Of a DNA stretch of 64,000 bases, positions 35,368 through 41,946 are shown one piece after another. The DNA lies in contig CACYKP010000004.1 of the NCBI GenBank assembly GCA_902775025.1, forward strand, positions 1-64,000. The letters are read 5' to 3'. Both the position numbers and the translations under genes were made by a program. The notes beneath the pieces are model-generated. The model had not been told where the DNA came from and made no database searches. It saw only the letters and a program-made list of their open reading frames with translations. The first letter of the stretch is position 1; the number at the start of each line of letters is the position of its first letter. Source of the DNA: an uncultured bacterium (lineage in GTDB: Bacteria; Cyanobacteriota; Vampirovibrionia; Gastranaerophilales; Gastranaerophilaceae).

Positions 35368-35863
35368 TTTCAAATCCTTCCAAAAGCGATATAAAGTTTT
35401 TGTATTCGCAAATCAGATTATCAAAAACCATTTTGGGATAAAAAGATAAATCTTTAAATGTCATAATATTTTTTGCATCAATAATAATGCTTTCCGCTTT
35501 GAGTTTGAGTGCAGCAATCATTTTTAGCTGTTCATCTTTATCTAAAATATCAGCACAAGCAAGTTTAACTCTTGCCATAGGTAAAAATTGAATAGGGTTT
35601 TCAAGCGGTTCTTCCATAATAAGCCGTTTTAACTCATCAACTCCTTCTTTTGTAATAGAATAGTACGTTGAAGGACGTCCGCCTTCAGATATGGATTTCT
35701 GAGTTTTTACAAACCCTGAGTTTTCAAGCCTTCTAAGCGCAGGTTTAATTGTTCCGTAACTCGGAGTCGTAAGTACGGAAAAATCCCCTCTTATCTCTTT
35801 TGATACTCCGTACATTGTCAAAACTGTTTTATTAAGCTCAAATAAAATTAAAAGTTCTATCAT
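35351..35863 (-). CDS. PadR-family transcriptional regulator
   Basis: The 170-residue protein has the PadR winged helix ('LLILFELNKTVLTMYGVSKEIRGDFSVLTTPSYGTIKPALRRLENSGFVKTQKSISEGGRPSTYYSITKEGVDELKRLI') and a C-terminal helical dimerisation region. It is the first gene of a unit with the DUF512 radical SAM and AlkD-like genes. The upstream gap holds repeated CGATACATTTT words and ATGTAT/ATACAT inverted repeats that could be its operators. The ATG lies 9 bases after an extended -10 box with no Shine-Dalgarno. Confidence 0.9.
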   Translation of the reverse strand: MIELLILFELNKTVLTMYGVSKEIRGDFSVLTTPSYGTIKPALRRLENSGFVKTQKSISEGGRPSTYYSITKEGVDELKRLIMEEPLENPIQFLPMARVKLACADILDKDEQLKMIAALKLKAESIIIDAKNIMTFKDLSFYPKMVFDNLICEYKNFISLLEGFENAGSR

Positions 35864-35872
35864 AATATAACG

Positions 35873-35881
35873 ATTATATCA
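35873..35881 (-). promoter_or_regulatory. extended -10 box of the PadR gene
   Basis: On the minus strand TGATATAAT ends 9 bases before the ATG at 35863. The untranslated leader would be about 0-3 bases. Confidence 0.5.
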
Positions 35882-35889
35882 CATATTTA

Positions 35890-35966
35890 CCCCTCGATAC
35901 ATTTTTTAACAAATATAAAGCGATAAAAAAATCGAGTATGTATTTATCCCCGATACATTTTGTTAC
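35890..35966. promoter_or_regulatory. candidate PadR operator region
   Basis: Two direct copies of CCCC(T)CGATACATTTT lie at 35890-35906 and 35948-35961. Between them ATGTAT at 35938-35943 pairs with ATACAT at 35953-35958 as an inverted repeat with a 9-base spacer. PadR proteins typically bind ATGT/ACAT dyads. The block lies between the padR promoter and the divergent P2 promoter, so both genes could be controlled. Confidence 0.5.
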
Positions 35967-35971
35967 AAAGA

Positions 35972-36004
35972 GGCAATTTCTTTTATAAAAAATACTTTAT
36001 ATAT
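35972..36004 (+). promoter_or_regulatory. shared promoter-like motif P2
   Basis: GGCAATTT (35972-35979), 13 bases, TACTTTATATAT (35993-36004), 29 bases before the 36034 start. It matches P1 at 13233-13265 in both boxes and in spacing. Confidence 0.55.
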
Positions 36005-36033
36005 TTAATAAATAAAACTTTGAGGATAAAATT

Positions 36034-36453
36034 ATGACATTAAGAGTTGAAAGCAATACTGCTGTTGGCTATGCTAACTATTCTAATAATAATTCAGGCA
36101 GAGTTAATGAACGCTTAATTTTTGATTATCAACAAGATGAGAATGCTGAAAAAAGAGCAAAAACAGCACGTGCAAGATATAAAGCAATGCAAGACAAGAA
36201 TCTTGTTTTTTATCCTGAAAAAACAGATACAACATATATACTGTTTTTTATAAAACAGGTAAATCATCATCGTGCATATTATGAATATACTGCAAATGGT
36301 AAAGAGACAGTATATCAAATAAAACAAAGATTTGGCATCCAAGACCATGCTCTTGAAAAATTCAACAATTTCTATAAAGAAAATGAAGATACAGATGCTT
36401 GTATTCCTTCAGCCGGCACAAAGCTGAGATTTTATGCAACAGACGTAGAATAA
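36034..36453 (+). CDS. LysM-like small protein, 139 residues
   Basis: The N-terminal half is polar, Asn- and Lys-rich ('GYANYSNNNSGRVNERLIFDYQQDENAEKRAKTARARYKAMQDKN'). The C-terminal ~50 residues ('YYEYTANGKETVYQIKQRFGIQDHALEKFNNFYKENEDTDACIPSAGTKLRFYA') follow the LysM pattern (ET-V-Y-Q-I-x-x-x-F-G-I ... N ... I-x-x-G-T-x-L). LysM domains bind glycan such as peptidoglycan. No signal peptide is visible. It has a good ribosome site (gagga) and its own promoter-like motif, shared with the 13330 gene. Confidence 0.68.
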   Translation: MTLRVESNTAVGYANYSNNNSGRVNERLIFDYQQDENAEKRAKTARARYKAMQDKNLVFYPEKTDTTYILFFIKQVNHHRAYYEYTANGKETVYQIKQRFGIQDHALEKFNNFYKENEDTDACIPSAGTKLRFYATDVE

Positions 36454-36454
36454 A

Positions 36455-38347
36455 TTAATCTAAGTCATTTTTGACTATAGATATAAATTCACTTGCAAGT
36501 TTTTCGCTCCATTTGGAGTTAATCTCTCCCATCATAATTTTAATTGCGGTTTCTTTTGTATTTGCATTACGGTAAGGACGTTTTTCAAGTAGTGCAAAAT
36601 ATGAGTCTATAATTAGAATTATTTGAGATTCTATTGGAATTTCTTCTCCTGAGATTTGGTTGGGATATCCTGAACCGTTCCAATTTTCGTGGTGTTTTTC
36701 AATAATAGGAATAATATCTGTAATATTTGATATTGGTTTTAAAATATCTCTTGCTGCAATAAGTGGGTGCTGCTTGATGGATTCCTTATCCTCATCGCTT
36801 AGGGGTTCTGTTTTGTTTAATAACTCTTTTGGTAACATTGTGTTACCGATATCATACAAAAGGACTGCTACTTTAAGCTTATCAATCTGTTCTTTAGAGA
36901 GGTCAAATCTTTTAGCAAGAAGAGTGGCAAGTTGTACTTTTTGCTTAACACTTCCGTCATTATGGTCGGGATTGTATGTTGACACAAGTGTATCAGCGAC
37001 TTGGTATAATCTTTCATTGTTAAAGTTTGTTGATTGCAGCTTTTCTGTTAACAGCTTTGCAATCTTTTCATCAACAGGAATGCGGTGCTTAGTTAGAATG
37101 TCAATGTATGTTTTAATAGCCACATCCTGCCAAGAGGTTTCGTGAGCAGGCTTAGCGAGTGTAACTCTGTTTCTGCCTTTTCTTTTAGATTCATACATTG
37201 CCTGATCGGTAAGCTCTAACAACTCATCAAGGTCGTCAGAGTGTTCAAGATATGTTGCAACACCAACGCTTGCAGTAATATGACCTATTTTATCAAGTTC
37301 AACGCCTTCTATTGCTTTTCTTATACGTTCTGCAGCAACAAGTCCGCCGGCAGAATCTACCCCCGGAAGTATGAGGTTAAATTCTTCACCGCCCATTCTT
37401 GCTGCAATATCAATTGAACGAGCATTGTTTTTAAGAACTTCTGCTATAGCTTTTATTGCAATATCTCCGTAATTGTGCCCGTAAACATCATTTATCTGTT
37501 TTAAGTGGTCAAGGTCTAAGCCTATAACCGTAAAATGTTGATTTTGACGTTCTGCACGAATAGCTTCTTTTTTTATAAATTCTTCAAAGTATCTTCTGTT
37601 AAACAGTCCTGTCATACTGTCTGTTACAGCTTGCTCTTTGACCGCTTGAAACAGGTCTGCAATTGTTATAGCAAGTTCAATTTGTTTAGCAAATAAACTT
37701 AAAAAGTTTAATTCATTACTGCTAACTTTTTCTCTTGATGAAAATACAATTAATGAACCGAAATGAATATCCTTTGACATTAGAGGAACGAGGATATAAG
37801 ACTTCATTCCTGCTTCCTTAAAGAATTTTTCCAATCTTTCTTTATCAAGGTTAGGAATAAAACCGCTGATAAGTTCAACAATATTCGGAGATTGGTATAT
37901 AGTATTGTTCATTACAGCATCTTTAAGTCCTTCTATTCCTGGGTAAACCATTTTGTAGTCTGATAGTTTACAATGAAAATATTTTGCAAATTTATCAGAA
38001 AAATCTTGTCTGGAAGCGGCGGCAACTTGTATAAAACTTTCTCCGTCTTTAATTTGTGGCTTTATAATGAAACTGTAAACGTATCCTAATTCACCTTGAA
38101 GGCTGTTTACTATTGCGTTGAGGACGTTTGATAAAGGCTCGGAAGAGTTCATCATATTCCAAATATGCTGCAGAGTGAGCATTTGTTTATTTGCTCTATC
38201 GAGTTCTTTTGTTCTTTGTTCAATCTCAGCTTCAAGCTTTGCGTTTCTTTCATAAACTTCAAGCAAAGTCTTACTGCCGTAGTAAATAGAAGAATCAACG
38301 GCATCCAGCTGGGATTTGTATTTTTTAAAACTGTCAAAGAAGCCCAC
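36455..38347 (-). CDS. GAF-GGDEF-HD protein (diguanylate cyclase with degenerate HD-GYP)
   Basis: The 630-residue protein has an N-terminal coiled coil (residues 20-60) and a GAF-like sensor domain (70-225). The GGDEF domain is 'RMGGEEFNLILPG', with an RxxD inhibitory site five residues upstream (RSID). The C-terminal HD-GYP-type domain (about 400-620) keeps 'HHENWNGSGYP', but the HD pair is 'LLYDIGNTML', so the metal-binding His is Tyr. It is expected to make c-di-GMP with feedback control, while the HD part is probably inactive or regulatory. The start is GTG with a gagg ribosome site. No membrane segment is present. Confidence 0.88.
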   Translation of the reverse strand: MGFFDSFKKYKSQLDAVDSSIYYGSKTLLEVYERNAKLEAEIEQRTKELDRANKQMLTLQHIWNMMNSSEPLSNVLNAIVNSLQGELGYVYSFIIKPQIKDGESFIQVAAASRQDFSDKFAKYFHCKLSDYKMVYPGIEGLKDAVMNNTIYQSPNIVELISGFIPNLDKERLEKFFKEAGMKSYILVPLMSKDIHFGSLIVFSSREKVSSNELNFLSLFAKQIELAITIADLFQAVKEQAVTDSMTGLFNRRYFEEFIKKEAIRAERQNQHFTVIGLDLDHLKQINDVYGHNYGDIAIKAIAEVLKNNARSIDIAARMGGEEFNLILPGVDSAGGLVAAERIRKAIEGVELDKIGHITASVGVATYLEHSDDLDELLELTDQAMYESKRKGRNRVTLAKPAHETSWQDVAIKTYIDILTKHRIPVDEKIAKLLTEKLQSTNFNNERLYQVADTLVSTYNPDHNDGSVKQKVQLATLLAKRFDLSKEQIDKLKVAVLLYDIGNTMLPKELLNKTEPLSDEDKESIKQHPLIAARDILKPISNITDIIPIIEKHHENWNGSGYPNQISGEEIPIESQIILIIDSYFALLEKRPYRNANTKETAIKIMMGEINSKWSEKLASEFISIVKNDLD

Positions 38348-38421
38348 TAACTTAACCTCAATTTGTCAATACAAATGGTATTATAGCATATTATTCAAAC
38401 CCCGTAAACCCTTTTACAGAT

Positions 38422-39030
38422 TTAATCTTTGGGAGTATCTGATATGCTTTTTATTCTTAATTTAATACTATCGCCTTCATGTTTTTTGCAGTTGATACCG
38501 TGTGTTAGTTTACCCATTGTTTCACCAAAAAGATAACTTGTAGGACCTACTATTATTAGCCCTGCAATAGATATTGTTTCTACAATGATAACACATGCTC
38601 CTGCTGCGCCTACAATAACAGCAACGGGTAATGAAATAATTCCTTTTGCAACATTTCCGACAGCTGAGCCTTTAAGAACATGCCTTTTAGTTGTTCCTTT
38701 GACGTTGTATGTTTCGCCTGTCGGTAAAATCATTTCGTCTATAACAATACGGACTTTTGCTCTTCTGTATGCCCAGCGTCCTTTTTTGAAAGCTTTAATT
38801 TTGCCGGAAAAAATAGTTCCTGCAGGAATGTCAAAACCATTAATGCTGCATTCTTCAGTTGATTTGAACTGAACTATTTGTCCTTTTGATGCCTTGTTGA
38901 CGTTTAAATCTGTTGCAAAATCAGCTTTTACTATGTGATTTCCGCTATGTCCTTCTTCGTTCGCATAAGCCGGCAAGAACATAAAATTTAATATACAAGA
39001 TGTTAATATAACCGATAATAATTTTTTCAT
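38422..39030 (-). CDS. secreted hypothetical protein, 202 residues
   Basis: A clear signal peptide ('LLSVILTSCILNFMFLPAYA', cut after about residue 23) is followed by a beta-rich domain ('GFDIPAGTIFSGKIKAFKKGRWAYRRAKVRIVIDEMILPTGETYNVKG'). A Gly/Ala/Ile hydrophobic stretch follows that could insert in a membrane (about residues 125-165). I do not recognise the family. The 'GTIFSG...R...V.I.IDEMILPTGE' pattern is like surface-export or stress-related beta domains, but this is weak. The ribosome site is 'aagga'. Confidence 0.7.
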   Translation of the reverse strand: MKKLLSVILTSCILNFMFLPAYANEEGHSGNHIVKADFATDLNVNKASKGQIVQFKSTEECSINGFDIPAGTIFSGKIKAFKKGRWAYRRAKVRIVIDEMILPTGETYNVKGTTKRHVLKGSAVGNVAKGIISLPVAVIVGAAGACVIIVETISIAGLIIVGPTSYLFGETMGKLTHGINCKKHEGDSIKLRIKSISDTPKD

Positions 39031-39097
39031 TGTCCTTAATTCCTTTAATAGTATTATAACGTATTTTTGTTTTTTATTAAATAAATATATTAAAAAC

Positions 39098-39170
39098 CCC
39101 CTTGGCGGGAGTCGAACCCGCGACCTTCGGCTTCGGAAACCGACACTCTATCCGACTGAGCTACAAGGAG
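39098..39170 (-). tRNA. tRNA-Arg (anticodon CCG)
   Basis: The minus strand folds as a 73-nt tRNA. The acceptor CTCCTTG pairs with CAAGGGG (one G-T pair). The D arm contains AGCTCAGTCGGATAGAG. The anticodon stem TCGGT/GCCGA encloses TTCCGAA with anticodon CCG, and the T arm is GCGGGTTCGACTCCCGC. The CCA end is not encoded. It reads CGG codons. Confidence 0.95.
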
Positions 39171-39187
39171 ATTTTGTTTTGTTTTTT

Positions 39188-39246
39188 GTGCAATACGCCG
39201 CACTCTACTATAATTATCTTTTGGTGCATCAAACGACGCACCCTAC
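39188..39246 (-). repeat. two tandem REP-like GTAG hairpins
   Basis: On the minus strand the first (39223-39246) reads GTAG, GGTGCGTC, GTTT, GATGCACC with one G-T wobble. The second (39188-39208) reads GTAG, A, GTGCGG, CGTA, TTGCAC with two wobbles. The imperfect pairs are G-T only on the GTAG strand (A-C on the other), so that strand is the folding one. Confidence 0.55.
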
Positions 39247-39295
39247 TGATTTACATCTACAGAATTACCCTTTGATTTACCCCTTTGATTTACCC

Positions 39296-40000
39296 CTATT
39301 TACCAAAACGGCGATTTCTTCTTTTGTATTCAAGCACGCATTCTGCCAGTTTTTCTTTATCAAATTCAGGCCAAAATTCAGGAATAACAATAAACTCAGA
39401 ATATGCTATCTGCCAAAGAAGATAATTTGAAACTCTCATTTCTCCGCCTGTTCTTATCAGTAAATCAGGATCAGGAATATCTTTTGTGTAAAGATGTTTT
39501 GAGATTACTTCTTCTGTGATATCTGTAATTCCTTCTTTGATAATATTTTGTACTGCGTGAACAAGTTCATCTCTTGAACCGTAGTTGAAGGCAATTTGAA
39601 GATTTACGCCTGTGTTATTTTTTGTTGTTTCTACTGCATTTTTTAGAATTTCTTGAAGTTTATCACTAAGTTTTGTTGTATCACCGATAAAGGATATAAC
39701 TACGTTGTTCTCATTCATTTCGTTTAATTCGTTTTTAAGTGTTTGAGCGAGCAAATCCATTAAGAAGTTTACTTCTTCCGGTTTTCTGTTCCAGTTTTCA
39801 GTAGAAAAAGCATAAACAGTAAGGTATTTAATCCCGAAATCATCACAAGCTCTCATAGTTGCTTTTAAAGCTTCAACACCTTTTTTATGTCCGACCATAG
39901 ATGGCAGGTTTTTTGCTTTTGCCCATCGTCTATTTCCGTCCATAATTACGGCAATATGCTTTAAATTACATTCTTCTACAATCTTTTTAATATCTTCCAT
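39296..40000 (-). CDS. uppS: isoprenyl (undecaprenyl diphosphate) synthase
   Basis: This 234-residue cis-prenyltransferase makes the C55 lipid carrier for cell-wall synthesis. It has 'HIAVIMDGNRRWAKAKNLPSMVGHKKGVEAL' (catalytic Asp and diphosphate-binding residues), 'LTVYAFSTENWNRKPEEVNFLM' and 'DLLIRTGGEMRVSNYLLWQIAYSEF' (R-x-x-x-x-x-R-x-SNY). It is the last gene of a minus-strand unit with the M14- and M16-like genes, 9 bases after the former. Confidence 0.96.
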   Translation of the reverse strand: MEDIKKIVEECNLKHIAVIMDGNRRWAKAKNLPSMVGHKKGVEALKATMRACDDFGIKYLTVYAFSTENWNRKPEEVNFLMDLLAQTLKNELNEMNENNVVISFIGDTTKLSDKLQEILKNAVETTKNNTGVNLQIAFNYGSRDELVHAVQNIIKEGITDITEEVISKHLYTKDIPDPDLLIRTGGEMRVSNYLLWQIAYSEFIVIPEFWPEFDKEKLAECVLEYKRRNRRFGK

Positions 40001-40009
40001 AGTTTTTCC

Positions 40010-40591
40010 TTAATATTTTTCCAGCATTTCAAAAATTTTAAATACAGGTTCAACAAGTTCTTTTATATCACATTCTTCATCCAGTTCCAGTGTTATAGTT
40101 GGAATTTTTCGTTCGATTCCTGCCCAAGTTCCGAAGCTTCCGGGAGTTGGGTACCCGATAGATTCTTCAACCGGATATTTAATAATTTTTGAGATTTGTT
40201 CTGATACCTCTTTTGCCGGCCCGTCGTAGTTTACGACTTTGTATGGGGCGTGAAGAGTCAGAATTAATTTAGGTTTATTTGTTTCTATTATATCAATAAC
40301 AAATTTTGTTTCTTTTTCACTAGCCGGTTCTATTCCGCCGTAAAAATTGTCTTTTTCGCTTAGAACCCAATTTTTTGTAGGAAAATTACGGTTCAAATCA
40401 ACTCCGTTAGAATTTGTTCTAATGTTATGTTCAAATCCATATTCATTCAGGCAAGGTATAAAACACAAATTTGTATCAGGTTTTGTTTTTAAATACTCTT
40501 CTATTAAGTATTTTCCTTGAGGCTCATCGCCGTGAAAACAACCAATGATAAGAATAGATGATGTAATATTTCCAACTGTTTTTATATTCAA
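40010..40591 (-). CDS. M14-family zinc carboxypeptidase / MpaA-like amidase
   Basis: The 193-residue compact M14 domain has 'GCFHGDEPQGKYLIEEYL' (HxxE zinc ligands), 'NGVDLNRNFPTKNW' (substrate-binding NRNF), 'LTLHAPYKVVNYDGP' (third zinc His) and 'IPTITLELDEECD' (catalytic Glu). MpaA-type enzymes cleave the gamma-D-Glu-mesoDAP bond of murein tripeptides. That substrate is plausible but not proven. The start is TTG with a gagg ribosome site. It sits between the M16-like and uppS genes, and the uppS link suggests an envelope role. Confidence 0.82.
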   Translation of the reverse strand: MNIKTVGNITSSILIIGCFHGDEPQGKYLIEEYLKTKPDTNLCFIPCLNEYGFEHNIRTNSNGVDLNRNFPTKNWVLSEKDNFYGGIEPASEKETKFVIDIIETNKPKLILTLHAPYKVVNYDGPAKEVSEQISKIIKYPVEESIGYPTPGSFGTWAGIERKIPTITLELDEECDIKELVEPVFKIFEMLEKY

Positions 40592-40630
40592 AAAAACCTC
40601 ACTTAAAATTGAGATATATTTATAAAAGCA

Positions 40631-41830
40631 CTATGGCTTTATTATTGCTAATACATAATCATCCGTGAAGTATTTATTAGCACAAGCCTGAATATCTTCC
40701 GATGTAACCTGTTTTATTTGTTCTATAACTGTATTTCTGTAATCAAAACTTTTGCCCATGATTGAATAATAAGCCATAATATTCGCCTGTTGAGAGTTAG
40801 TTTCGGATAAGAACTGTTGTTTCCCAATCAGGTTATTTTTCGCATTATGCAATTCTTCTTCTCCGACAGGAATTGTTTTAATTTTTTCAATTTCTTCTTT
40901 AAACCCTTCAATTGAAGTTTGAATATTTCCTGGTTCAGTTCCTATGTATATACTGAATACAGCGGATTTAAGGTGAGCTTCATAAGAAGTTCTTACTGTA
41001 TAAGCTAAGCCTTTCTTTTCCCTAAGCTCTAAAAATAGTCTTGAACTAAGTCCGCTTGCGCCAAGAATGATGTTTAAAAGCATAAGAACGGGATATTCTT
41101 TATCACCAATCGTGCCGACTCTCCAACCCTGAAGTATTTGAGCCTGATTAGCATCCTCTTTTATAATTTCTGCGTAATCTTTTTTGAGTTTATTTGGCTC
41201 TGTTATATCGGAGTTGTTTTCTGTGGCTTTGGGTAATATTCCCAAGTACTTTTCCAACAGTCCTTTTTCTTCAATATCTCCAACAAGTGCAAGAGATTTT
41301 CTTCCTGTTTGTAAAATCTTTTTGTAAGAATTTATTACTTCTTCTTTAGTAATTTTATCAACTTCTTCCAAGATTTTTGTATAACTGTGCCCGTAAAAAT
41401 GGTCTTTGTATATAGTTTTTGAGAATAAGTCCGACACTTTTACTTTAGCAGAATCAAGTTCTGCCATAAGTTCACCTTTGAGTTTTCCGACCTCTTTATC
41501 AAATTCTTCAAAAGTAGAATTGAGAATGATATCACTCATCAGAGAAAGTGCTTTTTCAAAATCTTCATTCAGGCAGGTAAATCTGAACCGCAAATAGTCA
41601 GATTTCATTTCCGTTATCAGTTCTATTGCATTTTCGTCTAAAACTGTTGCAAGTTCTTCTGATGAATAGTTTGTTGTGCCTTTCAGTAATAGACGGTTCA
41701 TCAAAGAGTATTCACCTGCGTGATATTCTTCTTCATTAATTGAAATGTTAAGAGTCAGGGCGACTCTTGGTGTGTTTTTGTTTTGCTTTATACAAGCTTT
41801 AATTCCGTTTTTTAAAATAAATTCTCTCAT
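40631..41830 (-). CDS. M16-family peptidase homologue, probably inactive
   Basis: The 399-residue protein has two M16 half-domains. The C-terminal half has 'LRKKGLAYTVRTSYEAH'-type family segments ('LELREKKGLAYTVRTSYEAHLKSAVFSIYIG'). At the place of the zinc motif HxxEH (normally before 'LFKGT') it reads 'GEYSLMNRLLLKGT', so both His and the Glu are missing. It is likely the non-catalytic partner of an active M16 subunit encoded elsewhere. The ATG lies 6 bases after an extended -10 box with no Shine-Dalgarno. First gene of the unit with the M14-like gene and uppS. Confidence 0.85.
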   Translation of the reverse strand: MREFILKNGIKACIKQNKNTPRVALTLNISINEEEYHAGEYSLMNRLLLKGTTNYSSEELATVLDENAIELITEMKSDYLRFRFTCLNEDFEKALSLMSDIILNSTFEEFDKEVGKLKGELMAELDSAKVKVSDLFSKTIYKDHFYGHSYTKILEEVDKITKEEVINSYKKILQTGRKSLALVGDIEEKGLLEKYLGILPKATENNSDITEPNKLKKDYAEIIKEDANQAQILQGWRVGTIGDKEYPVLMLLNIILGASGLSSRLFLELREKKGLAYTVRTSYEAHLKSAVFSIYIGTEPGNIQTSIEGFKEEIEKIKTIPVGEEELHNAKNNLIGKQQFLSETNSQQANIMAYYSIMGKSFDYRNTVIEQIKQVTSEDIQACANKYFTDDYVLAIIKP

Positions 41831-41836
41831 AATGTG

Positions 41837-41845
41837 ATTGTATCA
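41837..41845 (-). promoter_or_regulatory. extended -10 box of the M16-like gene
   Basis: On the minus strand TGATACAAT ends 6 bases before the ATG at 41830 and no ribosome site is present, so the transcript should be leaderless. Confidence 0.5.
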
Positions 41846-41946
41846 TAAAAAATATATTTTCTTTTATTTTTCAAATTGTAAATTTTAACGTAAATTTATG
41901 TAAAAAAATAAGCATGTTCATGGTATTATCTTTTTGAGGATATCTG

